A stretch of DNA of 64,000 nt, from the NCBI GenBank assembly GCA_031552235.1, contig JAVBMR010000004.1, positions 1-64,000 on the forward strand, written 5' to 3'. The notes under the pieces are model-generated. The model was not told where the DNA came from, searched no databases, and saw only the letters and a program-made list of their open reading frames with translations. The DNA comes from WRDF01 sp031552235 (GTDB taxonomy: Bacteria > Bacteroidota > Bacteroidia > Bacteroidales > Rikenellaceae). Numbering within the stretch: position 1 is the first letter of the stretch; each line of letters starts with the position of its first letter. The translations under genes and the position numbers were made by a program. This document shows, one piece after another, positions 24,168 through 33,013 of this stretch.

Positions 24168-26150
24168 ATGTCTACCGAGAAAACAACTACTGACGCTCCG
24201 ATGGGGCAGGCCGGCGACGCCGGGGATATGGAAATGACCAAAAACCAGACTATGGAGAACGGAGAGAAAGGGACGTGTCCCGTGCCTTCGGACGAGTTGC
24301 CGGAGAAGGTTGCCGTCGAAGAAAGCGCTGAGGACGAGGATGAAACAGCAGGGGAACAGGTCGATTTTTCGGATGAGGAAGCGGCGCTCGCCGCGGAAGC
24401 CCCCGAATTCAGGCTCGAAGGCGACGAAGAGCATGAAGAGGCCGGGGAAGGCATGGATCTCGCGGGGATGAACAAACGACAGCTGCTCGACCTGTTCGCG
24501 CAGTTGCTTGCCGATAAACCCATACAATCGCTCCGCAAGGACGTGGAGGCGATAAAAGTGGCGTTCTATAAACTGCACCGTGCAGAAGTGGAAGCGCAGA
24601 GAAAAGCGTTCCTCGAATCGGGTGGCGCGACGGAGGATTTCGCCCCGGCAACGGACGCAGCCGAGCAGAGGCTCAAAGACCTTTTCGCCGAGTACCGCAA
24701 GCGCCGCGACGAATATATCTCGACGCTCGACCGTTCGAAGCAGGACAACCTGAAGACCAAGCTCCAGATCATAGATGAACTCAAAGCCCTGATCGAAAGC
24801 GGCGAAACGCTCAACAGCACTTTCAACCAGTTCCGCGAGCTGCAACAGCGCTGGCGCGACGCAGGGCCTGTGCCGCAGGAGAACGTCAAGGACCTCTGGG
24901 AGACGTACAACCACCATGTGGAGGTTTTCTACAACTATATAAAGATAAACAACGAGCTGCGCGACCTCGACCTCAAGCGCAATTACGAGGCCAAGATCGC
25001 CCTGTGCGAGGAAGCTGAGGTGCTTATACTCGATCCGTCGATAGTTTCGGCGTTCCATAAACTGCAGAAGCTCCACGACCAGTGGCGCGAAACGGGCCCG
25101 GTGGCGAGGGAGTACAAGGAAACGCTGTGGGAGAGGTTCAAGGAAGCCAGCGCCCGCGTAAACAAACAGCACCAGGAGCATTTCGAAGGCCTGAAAGACG
25201 AGCAGAAACGCAACCTCGACATGAAGGAAGGGCTTTGCGCCAAGGTTGAAGAGCTGGCCGGCGGAATGTGGTCGACGCGCAAGGAGTGGAACAAAGCATC
25301 GGACGGCATCGTCGAGATACAGAAAGTATGGAAAACCATCGGGTTCGCACCCAAGAAAGACAACACGAGGGTTTATGAGCAGTTCCGCAACGCCTGCGAC
25401 AAGTTTTTCGAGAACAAGCGCATGTTCTACCAGAACATAAAGTCGGAAATGGACCAGAACCTGCTGCTGAAGAACGAGATATGCGAGGCCGCCGAAGCCA
25501 TGGCCGACAGCGAGGACTGGAAGAAAGCGACCGACGAACTTATCTCGTTGCAGAAACGCTGGAAAGAGGTCGGCCCCGTGCCGCGCCGCCATTCGGATGC
25601 CGTATGGAAGCGTTTCCGCGCCGCCTGCGACAAGTTTTTCGAGCGCAAGTCGAAGCACTTCTCGACGAAAGACAACGAGTACGATGACAATCTGGCCAAG
25701 AAACGCGCTTTGCTCGCTGAGATTGCCGCGGCCGACATAGAAGCCGGCGGGTTCGACATGATAAAGGATTTCCAGCGCCGCTGGAGCGAGATAGGTTTCG
25801 TGCCGATCAAGCAGAAAGACGCCATCCAGAAAGAATATAAAGCCGTGATGGACAAGGCGTTCTCGACGCTTCGGGCAACAGGTCAGGCCAACCAGATGAA
25901 CCGTTTCAAGAGCAAGATCGAAGGCATGAAAGGCGAGAACCGCAGCATGCGCGGCGAACGCGAACGCCTGTATAACAGGGTGAAACAACTCGAAGCCGAG
26001 ATAGCCCTGCTCGAAAACAACATCGGGTTCTTCGCAAATTCGAAGAACGCCGAAGCCATGATCGCCGACGTGCTGCGCAAAACGGAAAAGGCGAAACAGG
26101 AGCGCGAAGCCGCCATTGAAAAGATCAAACTTATTGACAGTCAAGAGTAA
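24168..26150 (+). CDS. DUF349 repeat protein
   Basis: A 660-residue, highly charged, mostly helical protein. After an acidic, disordered N terminus (~1-95) come four to five tandem DUF349 repeats of ~70 residues. Each has a LQxRWRDxGPVPxE or KxWKxxGxVPR core followed by WxxFxxACDxFFExK, for example at ~195-215, 295-315, 380-400 and 460-480. The C-terminal ~70 residues form a long coiled coil (RGERERLYNRVKQLEAEIALLENN). Function is unknown in Bacteroidetes. Its constant neighbours here are pyrG (13 bp) and yidC, so it is the first gene of a probable three-gene transcript. Confidence 0.88.
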   Translation: MSTEKTTTDAPMGQAGDAGDMEMTKNQTMENGEKGTCPVPSDELPEKVAVEESAEDEDETAGEQVDFSDEEAALAAEAPEFRLEGDEEHEEAGEGMDLAGMNKRQLLDLFAQLLADKPIQSLRKDVEAIKVAFYKLHRAEVEAQRKAFLESGGATEDFAPATDAAEQRLKDLFAEYRKRRDEYISTLDRSKQDNLKTKLQIIDELKALIESGETLNSTFNQFRELQQRWRDAGPVPQENVKDLWETYNHHVEVFYNYIKINNELRDLDLKRNYEAKIALCEEAEVLILDPSIVSAFHKLQKLHDQWRETGPVAREYKETLWERFKEASARVNKQHQEHFEGLKDEQKRNLDMKEGLCAKVEELAGGMWSTRKEWNKASDGIVEIQKVWKTIGFAPKKDNTRVYEQFRNACDKFFENKRMFYQNIKSEMDQNLLLKNEICEAAEAMADSEDWKKATDELISLQKRWKEVGPVPRRHSDAVWKRFRAACDKFFERKSKHFSTKDNEYDDNLAKKRALLAEIAAADIEAGGFDMIKDFQRRWSEIGFVPIKQKDAIQKEYKAVMDKAFSTLRATGQANQMNRFKSKIEGMKGENRSMRGERERLYNRVKQLEAEIALLENNIGFFANSKNAEAMIADVLRKTEKAKQEREAAIEKIKLIDSQE

Positions 26151-26163
26151 ATAAATTATATAT

Positions 26164-27792
26164 ATGTCCGCAAACAAACTTAAATCCCCGAAGTATATTT
26201 TCGTTACGGGGGGTGTGGCCTCTTCTTTGGGAAAAGGCATAATCTCGGCGTCGTTGGCCAAACTGCTCCAGGCGAGGGGCTATTCGGTAGCCATACAGAA
26301 ACTCGACCCATACATAAACATCGACCCGGGGACGCTCAACCCGTATGAACACGGGGAGTGCTATGTGACCGAGGATGGCGCTGAAACAGACCTCGATCTT
26401 GGTCATTACGAGCGCTTTACCTCGATCCCGACCACAAAGGCAAACAATGTGACCACCGGTAAAATATACCAAAGCGTCATCGATAAAGAGCGCCGAGGAG
26501 AATTCCTCGGCAAGACGGTGCAGGTAGTCCCACATATCACGGACGAGATCAAGCGCCGCATCAAAATGCTCAGCACCAAGAAGATATATGACGTCATCAT
26601 AACCGAGATCGGAGGTACGGTAGGGGACATCGAGTCGCTGCCGTTCATCGAGTCGGTGCGTCAGTTGCGCTATGAACTTGGCTATCAGAATACTGCGATA
26701 GTCCACTTAACGTTGATCCCGTACCTTTCGGCATCGGGTGAGTTGAAGACAAAGCCCACTCAGCACTCCGTTAAAACGATGCTGGAGAACGGATTGCAGC
26801 CTGACATGCTCGTGCTGCGCACCGAAAAACACCTTTCAAGCGACCTTCGTAAAAAAGTGGCGCTGTTTTGCAACGTCGATCCGGATGCGGTGGCCGAATC
26901 TATCGACGTGTCAACGATTTACGAAGTGCCGCTCAAGCTTCGCGCCCAGAAATTCGACGAGGTGGTACTCAAAAAACTCGGCCTTCCGACCGAAGGCAAA
27001 CCCGACCTGACCCAGTGGACGGAGTTTGTTGACAAGTTGAAAAACCCCAAGGATAAACTGAATATCGCGCTGGTCGGGAAATACACCGAACTGCCCGACG
27101 CGTACAAAAGCATTGTTGAATCTTTTATTCATGCAGGTGCGGTTAACGGCGTGAAAGTCAAGCTTCAATATGTTAATTCTGAAAAGATAACGCCGGACAA
27201 CGTGGCGGCGCAGCTCAAGGATATGTGCGGCGTGCTGGTTGCCCCCGGGTTCGGCCACAGGGGCATCGAAGGCAAGATAGAGGCGGTAAGGTACGCACGC
27301 GAGAATAACGTGCCGTTCTTTGGAATATGCCTCGGGATGCAGTGCTGCGTTATCGAGTTCGCCCGCAACGTACTCGGCCTTGCCGATGCGAATTCAGCCG
27401 AGATGGGCGGCACTCAGCACCCGGTCATCGACCTGATGGAAGAACAAAAAGGCGTTACTGAAAAAGGCGGTACAATGAGGCTGGGAGCGTATCCGTGTCG
27501 TTTGGCGAAGGGGTCGAACGCCTACAAGGCTTACGACAAAACGCTTATTGAAGAGCGCCATCGCCACCGCTACGAGTTCAACAACAACTATATCAAGCAG
27601 TTCGAAAAGGCGGGGATGAAACCGGTGGGCATAAATCCCGAGACCAACCTTGTGGAAGTGGTTGAAATAGAGAACCATCCGTGGTTTGTGGGTGTGCAGT
27701 ACCACCCGGAATACAAGAGTACGGTAATGAATCCTCATCCGCTTTTCGTGGCGTTCGTGGAAGCCGCTAAAAAGTATTGCAAATTGAAGTAA
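26164..27792 (+). CDS. pyrG: CTP synthase
   Basis: The enzyme aminates UTP to CTP with glutamine and ATP. 542 residues, full length. The N-terminal synthetase domain opens with KYIFVTGGVASSLGKGIISASLAKLL (P-loop) and YINIDPGTLNPYEHGECYVTEDGAETDLDLGHYERF. The C-terminal class I glutamine amidotransferase has the nucleophile in FGICLGMQCCVIEFARN (C near residue 385) and the His/Glu of VQYHPEYKS. It sits 13 bp after the DUF349 gene and 32 bp before yidC. Confidence 0.96.
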   Translation: MSANKLKSPKYIFVTGGVASSLGKGIISASLAKLLQARGYSVAIQKLDPYINIDPGTLNPYEHGECYVTEDGAETDLDLGHYERFTSIPTTKANNVTTGKIYQSVIDKERRGEFLGKTVQVVPHITDEIKRRIKMLSTKKIYDVIITEIGGTVGDIESLPFIESVRQLRYELGYQNTAIVHLTLIPYLSASGELKTKPTQHSVKTMLENGLQPDMLVLRTEKHLSSDLRKKVALFCNVDPDAVAESIDVSTIYEVPLKLRAQKFDEVVLKKLGLPTEGKPDLTQWTEFVDKLKNPKDKLNIALVGKYTELPDAYKSIVESFIHAGAVNGVKVKLQYVNSEKITPDNVAAQLKDMCGVLVAPGFGHRGIEGKIEAVRYARENNVPFFGICLGMQCCVIEFARNVLGLADANSAEMGGTQHPVIDLMEEQKGVTEKGGTMRLGAYPCRLAKGSNAYKAYDKTLIEERHRHRYEFNNNYIKQFEKAGMKPVGINPETNLVEVVEIENHPWFVGVQYHPEYKSTVMNPHPLFVAFVEAAKKYCKLK

Positions 27793-27824
27793 AAGATCAA
27801 ATGAAAGTTCGTAAATAATTGAGA

Positions 27825-29741
27825 ATGGATAAAAATCAGATAGCAGGGCTGGTCGTAGTCGCATTAATGCTGTTCGGGTTTTCGTGGTACACCACGAACC
27901 AGAATAAGAAACTGGAGGCCGAAAAACATGTTGCGGATTCAATCGCACGGGCAAAGGCGCAGGTAGAACCGGTCGAAATAACCGAAAGGACAGCCGGGGA
28001 AGAGGCGGCATACCAACAGGGGCAGGATTCTGTCCGTATTCAGCAGTTCGGTGAGTCGCTCGCCGCAGCGCTCGACAGGCCGGAGCAGACATACAAGGTT
28101 GAAAACGATTTGTTAATCGTAACATTCTCGAACAAAGGCGGTAAGGTGGTCGGAGTTGAACTAAAAGATTACAAACGTTCAACTCATAATAAAAAGAATC
28201 CGGGGCAAAACATCCAGATTTACGCCCCTAATTCAGCGGCCTTCGACCTGGAATTCTTTATAAACCGCGGGGTCGGCAGGATACACACCAACGACTATTA
28301 TTTCACGACCGACGCGCCGGAAAACCTGACGTTCTCCGAAACCGAAACACAGCAGCATGTGTCGATGAAACTGCATGTGGACTCGACGGCGTATGTGGAA
28401 TACCTCTACACGATCCATAAAAGCGACTACATGATCGATTTCGACGTGCGCTTCGTTAATATGGAGAACATACTGTCGAACCAGTCTGACGTGGCTTTCG
28501 CGTGGAGCGGCATAGCCCCGCAGAACGAAAAAGGCTTCAAAAACGAGAACAACTACACGACGATAAACTATAAATTCCCTACGGAAAAAAGCGTCGAGGA
28601 CATAGGCATATCCACAGGCACGAAAGAGGAAACAGTGGACAGCCGCATGCAGTGGGTGGCATTCAAACAGCAGTTCTTCTCCTCGATTTTCATCGCCGAG
28701 AACAATTTCCAGAACGGGGAGCTGAAGTACGACACCTACGAAGAGGGGAACGCCAACATCAAAAAGTTCAACGCCTCGCTGACCTCGGAATTCAACCGGG
28801 AAACGCCGGAATACAACTTCCATTTCTATTACGGGCCCAACAAGTACTCTATACTTAAAAAGTACGATATCAGCCTCCAGAGGATCATTCCGTTAGGTGG
28901 TAGTATTATAGGCGTCGTGAACCGCGCGGTCGTGATCCCGGTGTTCGACTGGCTCGAAAAAACGGGCATGAGCTATGGGATTATCATCTTGATCCTCACG
29001 ATAATAATCAAGCTTTTGATATTCCCGCTTACCTATAAGTCATATCTGTCGACGGCTAAAATGAGGCTGCTGAAGCCGGAAATGGACGCGCTGGCGGCGA
29101 AATTCCCGAAGCAGGAGGACGCCATGAAGCGCCAGCAGGCCACGATGGCACTGTACAAGCAGGCCGGCGTGAACCCGATGGGGGGGTGCCTCCCGCTGTT
29201 GATACAGTTCCCGATCCTGATAGCCATGTTCCGGTTCTTCCCGGCTTCGATCGAGTTGCGCGGGGAATCGTTCCTTTGGGCGGACGACCTGTCGTCTTAC
29301 GACAGCATCTTCAATCTGCCGTTCAATATCCCGTTCTATGGCGACCACGTGAGCCTTTTCACATTGCTGATGGCGGTGTCGATGCACCTCACGGCGAGGA
29401 TGACCTCCGCGACACAGCCCACCACACCGGGCCAGCCAGGTATGGGCATGATGAAGGGCATGATGCTTTGGGTTATGCCTATCATGCTTTTGTTGTGGTT
29501 TAACAACTACGCCAGCGGTTTGAGTTACTACTACCTGCTTTCGAACCTTATTACGATGGGGCAGACGTTCGCGTTCCGCTATATCGTGAACGACGATAAG
29601 CTCCATGCGAAGATGAAGCAGAACGCCGCGAAAAAGAGCGCCAAGCCCGCCAAAAAGAAATCGAAATGGCAGGAGCGTTACGAAAATATGGTGAAAGAGC
29701 AGCAGCGCCAAGCCCAGCAGAACGCCAAAAAGAAGAAATAA
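27825..29741 (+). CDS. yidC: Membrane protein insertase YidC
   Basis: The protein inserts and folds inner-membrane proteins, alone or with SecYEG. 638 residues from ATG 27825 (a TTG two codons earlier is less likely). TM1 is at ~5-22 (NQIAGLVVVALMLFGFSWY). The large periplasmic P1 domain is at ~50-340. The conserved five-helix core follows from ~350, with YGIIILILTIIIKLLIFPLTYKS, NPMGGCLPLLIQFPILIAMFRFF and the terminal helices. A very basic tail of ~40 residues (KKSAKPAKKKSKW...) could contact ribosomal RNA. A strong hairpin at 29761-29803 ends the transcript. Confidence 0.95.
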   Translation: MDKNQIAGLVVVALMLFGFSWYTTNQNKKLEAEKHVADSIARAKAQVEPVEITERTAGEEAAYQQGQDSVRIQQFGESLAAALDRPEQTYKVENDLLIVTFSNKGGKVVGVELKDYKRSTHNKKNPGQNIQIYAPNSAAFDLEFFINRGVGRIHTNDYYFTTDAPENLTFSETETQQHVSMKLHVDSTAYVEYLYTIHKSDYMIDFDVRFVNMENILSNQSDVAFAWSGIAPQNEKGFKNENNYTTINYKFPTEKSVEDIGISTGTKEETVDSRMQWVAFKQQFFSSIFIAENNFQNGELKYDTYEEGNANIKKFNASLTSEFNRETPEYNFHFYYGPNKYSILKKYDISLQRIIPLGGSIIGVVNRAVVIPVFDWLEKTGMSYGIIILILTIIIKLLIFPLTYKSYLSTAKMRLLKPEMDALAAKFPKQEDAMKRQQATMALYKQAGVNPMGGCLPLLIQFPILIAMFRFFPASIELRGESFLWADDLSSYDSIFNLPFNIPFYGDHVSLFTLLMAVSMHLTARMTSATQPTTPGQPGMGMMKGMMLWVMPIMLLLWFNNYASGLSYYYLLSNLITMGQTFAFRYIVNDDKLHAKMKQNAAKKSAKPAKKKSKWQERYENMVKEQQRQAQQNAKKKK

Positions 29742-29760
29742 ATCCAGCGTATATGCGTGC

Positions 29761-29803
29761 AAAAATATGACGCCGCCCCTTTCAGGAGCGGCGTCATATT
29801 TTT
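29761..29803. terminator. Bidirectional terminator between yidC and DUF4294
   Basis: A perfect 16-bp stem (29761-29776 with 29788-29803) has A/T ends on both sides, so it can stop transcripts from both converging genes. Confidence 0.9.
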
Positions 29804-29834
29804 ATGTGGTTTCCAGACACCGGCTGCGGCCTGG

Positions 29835-30419
29835 CTACAAAAGCCCGAGTTCGTACATCTCGATTATCTCTTCTATGAGCTGGTCGTCGCCCTCCTTATC
29901 GTACCGGTCTTTCAGGTTCATGCCGAAAATGCGGCCTATGCCCTGGTAGATCCCGGCCCGGAAGCCGCCGCGAAGTTCTTTCACTATGGAATATCCCGTG
30001 CGGTCGGTCTGGCGGTCGAGAAGTTTTATCAATATCTTGCCCTGCGAGAACGTCATCTCCTTGATTATGGGCGTGTATTCGGCCAGCAGTTCATCCTCCT
30101 TTTTCTTTATGAAAGCCCGCTGGTCCTTGTTTTTGTCCATATTGCCGATATTTTTCTCGATCTCGGCGAGCAGGCGTTCCGCTTCTTTGGCGATGGGGTA
30201 GACTTTCTTGACGTTATTGACCGTCCTGTAATACATGCTCATGTCTTTGGGACGGCTGTAGCACCGCGCCGCAGGCATTTGGAAAGTGTAGATCCGTTCC
30301 CCGTTTTCGATATCGACCCGTGCCTTGCTGAATGCGGAAGACACCGCGTCATTCCCCTGTGCCGAAGCGACAGAAGCGAATAAGAGGCATACCGCAAACA
30401 TTCTAAAACAAAAACGCAT
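29835..30419 (-). CDS. DUF4294 exported protein
   Basis: A 194-residue protein with an N-terminal signal peptide ending near SVASAQG (~1-22). The mature region is helical and carries the family stretch YRTVNNVKKVYPIAKEAERLLAEIE and later FSQGKILIKLLDRQTDRTGYSIVKELRGGFRAGIYQGIGRIF, typical of DUF4294 in Bacteroidetes. Function is unknown. The TATTTTTG box at 30424-30431 puts the transcript start within one or two bases of ATG 30419, so the mRNA may be leaderless. An alternative start at ATG 30401 would leave a ~19-nt leader and a shorter signal peptide. Confidence 0.88.
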   Translation of the reverse strand: MRFCFRMFAVCLLFASVASAQGNDAVSSAFSKARVDIENGERIYTFQMPAARCYSRPKDMSMYYRTVNNVKKVYPIAKEAERLLAEIEKNIGNMDKNKDQRAFIKKKEDELLAEYTPIIKEMTFSQGKILIKLLDRQTDRTGYSIVKELRGGFRAGIYQGIGRIFGMNLKDRYDKEGDDQLIEEIIEMYELGLL

Positions 30420-30423
30420 AGAG

Positions 30424-30431
30424 CAAAAATA
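30424..30431 (-). promoter_or_regulatory. -7 box TATTTTTG of the DUF4294 gene
   Basis: Perfect TAnnTTTG box only 4 bp from ATG 30419. It predicts a leaderless message or start at the later Met codon. Confidence 0.65.
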
Positions 30432-30612
30432 TAAAAAAGATCGAAATGTGGTTAGTTCTGGCGCAAATATGTTCAGTTATAAGGCGGCCGCGTGCCGCTA
30501 TAAGTAAAACGTATGGGCGGAATGGATATTATTTAAGCAGGAAGCGGATTTTTTTGTACTTTTACGAAATCTGCGGCAGGGTTGCCGCACGACGTTTTAA
30601 AGTGAAAAAGAC

Positions 30613-31809
30613 ATGCAGTATAGTGTGGAAATTACAAAAAGCATCCATTGGCTGGGGATAAACGACCGCCGCAAGCACCTGTTCGAGAACATCTGGCCCA
30701 TCCCGAACGGGGTGTCGTATAATTCATACCTGATTGACGACGAAAAAACGGCGCTGATCGATAGCATAGAACTTGGGACTGACGGTTCGTATATCGAAAG
30801 GATTAATTCGCTGCTGGGCGGACGAGAGCTTGATTATCTGGTTATTAACCATATGGAGCCCGACCACTCGGGCGAGATCGAAACCATCGTCAGGGCTTAT
30901 CCGCAAATCAAGATCATCGGCAACTCGAAAACGTTCCAGATACTCAAATCCTATTTCAGCGGTCTGGAAAACAATCTTCAGGAGATAAAGGACGGCGACA
31001 CGCTCGACCTCGGGAAGCACAAACTGCGGTTCTACCTGACCCCGTGGGTGCATTGGCCGGAAACGATGATGACATACGAGGAGACGGAAAAGGTGCTGTT
31101 TTCGGGCGACGCTTTCGGAACGTTCGGCACTGTGGACGGCGGCGTGCTCGACAAAGACCTGAAGTTCGAATATTACGAGGACGATATGCGGAGGTATTAC
31201 TCGAACATCGTTGGGAAATACGGAGGGATGGTGCAAAAGGCGCTGGTGAAACTCGCTGACATAGAGTGTGCTACAATTTGCTCGCTGCACGGGCCGGTAT
31301 GGCAGGAGAATGCCGCGAAGGTCGTTTCGCTGTACGACAAATGGAGCAGGTGCGAGGCCGACGACGCGGTGGTGGTCATCTACGCCTCGATGTACGGGAA
31401 CACGGCGCACATGGCCGATTACATGGCCAACGTGGTTTCGCGCAACGGCGTGAAGGACATCCGCGTATACGACGTTTCGAAAACGCATATCTCGTTTCTT
31501 ATCAGCGAGATATGGCGATGCAAGGGTGTCATGCTGGGTAGCTGCTCCTACAACACCGGGATGTTCCCGCTGATGCAGCACCTGTGCGACGAAATGCTGC
31601 GTTACGGCCTTAAAGACAGATTATTGGGCATCTTCGGTACTGGAAGCTGGGTTGGCGGCGGGGTACGTACCCTGAAGGTGTTTGCGGAAAACTGCGGATG
31701 GGAGCAGGTGGGGGAACCGGCCGAGATAATAGGACGCCCCGACGAAACGAAATACGGCATCTGCGACCCGCTCGGAAAAGCGATGGCGGACAGGATATTA
31801 AACAGGTAG
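30613..31809 (+). CDS. FprA-type flavodiiron protein
   Basis: A 398-residue A-type flavoprotein that reduces O2 to water or NO to N2O in anaerobes. The N-terminal metallo-beta-lactamase-like domain has the di-iron ligands of H80-x-E82-x-D84-H85 (NHMEPDHSG), His in HWPETMMTY (~148), Asp in FSGDAFG (~167) and His in SLHGPVW (~226). The C-terminal ~145 residues are a flavodoxin domain with an FMN loop IYASMYGNTAHMA. It belongs to oxidative or nitrosative stress defence. The electron donor is unknown. A TACTTTTA sequence at 30557-30564 may be its -7 box. A small thioesterase gene follows after 4 bp. Confidence 0.94.
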   Translation: MQYSVEITKSIHWLGINDRRKHLFENIWPIPNGVSYNSYLIDDEKTALIDSIELGTDGSYIERINSLLGGRELDYLVINHMEPDHSGEIETIVRAYPQIKIIGNSKTFQILKSYFSGLENNLQEIKDGDTLDLGKHKLRFYLTPWVHWPETMMTYEETEKVLFSGDAFGTFGTVDGGVLDKDLKFEYYEDDMRRYYSNIVGKYGGMVQKALVKLADIECATICSLHGPVWQENAAKVVSLYDKWSRCEADDAVVVIYASMYGNTAHMADYMANVVSRNGVKDIRVYDVSKTHISFLISEIWRCKGVMLGSCSYNTGMFPLMQHLCDEMLRYGLKDRLLGIFGTGSWVGGGVRTLKVFAENCGWEQVGEPAEIIGRPDETKYGICDPLGKAMADRILNR

Positions 31810-31813
31810 ATAT

Positions 31814-32185
31814 ATGATAGAGAAAGGATTGAAACATTCGGTGAGCACGCGCGTGGACAAGACGAATACCGCGGCGGCGCTCGGTTCGGGCAACCTGGAG
31901 GTTTTCGCGACCCCGGCGATGGTGGCCCTTATGGAGAATGCGGCGCTCGAAGCGGTCGCCGCAATGTTGCCGGAAGGCTCGGCAACGGTCGGGACGCTCG
32001 TAAACATCGTGCATTCCCGCGCTACGGGTATGGGGGATATCGTGAAGGCGGAAGCTGTACTCGAAGAGGTTGATGGCCGCAGGCTGGTCTTCAGCGTCAC
32101 GGCCTCGGACTCGAAAGGCGAGATAGGGAAGGGCGTGCACGAGCGCTTTATCGTTGACTGCGGCCGTTTTCTTGCGAAGTTGTAA
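31814..32185 (+). CDS. Hotdog-fold thioesterase, FlK-like
   Basis: A 123-residue single-hotdog protein. FATPAMVALMENAALEAV and the later IVHSRATGMGD fit the fluoroacetyl-CoA-thioesterase-like family. T33, E41 and H67 align by eye with the Thr/Glu/His set used by FlK. Substrate cannot be inferred; most members are general acyl-CoA thioesterases and not fluoroacetate enzymes. It starts 4 bp after the flavodiiron gene and shares its terminator, so the two are co-transcribed. Confidence 0.88.
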   Translation: MIEKGLKHSVSTRVDKTNTAAALGSGNLEVFATPAMVALMENAALEAVAAMLPEGSATVGTLVNIVHSRATGMGDIVKAEAVLEEVDGRRLVFSVTASDSKGEIGKGVHERFIVDCGRFLAKL

Positions 32186-32210
32186 GAAGAGTAGGGGCAA
32201 GCCTATCCGT

Positions 32211-32252
32211 AATACACAAAACGCCGCTCTTCGGAGCGGCGTTTTGTGTATT
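32211..32252. terminator. Strong terminator with TTCG loop after the thioesterase gene
   Basis: A perfect 19-bp stem (32211-32229 with 32234-32252) is closed by C-TTCG-G, an exceptionally stable RNA tetraloop. It has A/T-rich flanks. Confidence 0.9.
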
Positions 32253-32523
32253 ACCAGTGAACCATAATTGGTTATAGGACATCTGGCTATGTGGGGTGGC
32301 GGCAGATTAATAATGACTTATTTAAAGGTTAGGGGTATTTCTGCGGATAAGCTTTTATCTATTGGTAAATAGCACATAATTCCATATCGTCTTTAAATTA
32401 CGAATAATATGTTGTGACTCCAATTATGTTCGTGCGTATTTACGTATATAGAAACTATCACTTGGAATATTTATTTATTTATTTATCTATCTTTATATTA
32501 TAAACTTTTAATCTGCAAATACT
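32253..32523. other. AT-rich gene-free stretch with a solo repeat motif
   Basis: There is no gene here. Bases 32334-32352 (GGTATTTCTGCGGATAAGC) closely match the end motif of the MITE-like element at 23289-23307. In both places a GGCGGCAGA sequence lies a short way upstream. The rest is strongly AT-rich, including ATTTATTT repeats at ~32469-32485. A TATCTTTA sequence at 32488-32495 may be the -7 box of the next gene. Confidence 0.55.
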
Positions 32524-32853
32524 ATGAAAAGGTTGATTTTGCTTATAATGTTGCCTCTTGCCGTTATTGCCTGTGATAACAAAAAGGAGAATGAAATAAT
32601 ACTAACTATGACTGTAGCTTCTGAACGTATGACAATTGAAGAATATGGGCAAGTCTTTGATATGTTTATTGTGAAAATTGGAAGTAGCAATACATGGCAA
32701 ACCCTTTGGCCGATCATAGATTTTGACTATGAAGAGGGCTATGAATATGTTATTAAGGTAAGAAAGGTGAAGCAAAATACCGAAATGCAAGATGCCGCTC
32801 CTTACTACTATTTATTACCTGCAAACGCAGTCAAAAATCGAGAAGCAATCTGA
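32524..32853 (+). CDS. DUF4377-like lipoprotein, probably frameshifted near its end
   Basis: A 109-codon frame with a lipoprotein signal (LPLAVIAC, lipid Cys at 17). The segment WQTLWPIIDFDYEEGYEYVIKVRKVKQN (residues ~59-86) matches the core of DUF4377, a domain of small secreted Bacteroidetes proteins. After APYYYLL the reading frame looks random (PANAVKNREAI) and stops at 32853. The +1 frame continues with YLQTQSKIEKQSEDLPEWW and stops at TAA 32891-32893, which reads more like a natural end. A one-base indel in the TACTACTATTTATTACC tract at ~32802-32818 would explain it. Base composition is much more AT-rich than its neighbours, suggesting acquired DNA. Confidence 0.65.
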   Translation: MKRLILLIMLPLAVIACDNKKENEIILTMTVASERMTIEEYGQVFDMFIVKIGSSNTWQTLWPIIDFDYEEGYEYVIKVRKVKQNTEMQDAAPYYYLLPANAVKNREAI

Positions 32854-32932
32854 AGACCTGCCCGAATGGTGGGATAATATCGAGGAGGTTTAACATCATT
32901 CCTTAAATTATGCGTCAGTAGCCTGAAAAAAC

Positions 32933-32963
32933 AACGAAGCCCGCCGGAAAGGCGGGCTTCGTT
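32933..32963. terminator. Terminator hairpin between the DUF4377-like and ferritin-like genes
   Basis: A perfect 13-bp stem AACGAAGCCCGCC/GGCGGGCTTCGTT has a GGAAA loop and A/T flanks. It is shared by the two converging genes. Confidence 0.85.
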
Positions 32964-33013
32964 TATAAATGGAGGCTCGGGCAGATCACAGCCCTTCTCA
33001 GTCACCGATTGGT

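Noticed and set aside
24126..26261. 711-codon open frame on the minus strand
   Set aside because: It is the exact antisense of the DUF349 gene. Its codon pattern reflects the GC-rich third positions of the real gene and it has no recognisable motif.
32802..32818. Programmed frameshift in the DUF4377-like gene
   Set aside because: No slippery heptamer with downstream structure; a simple indel is more likely.
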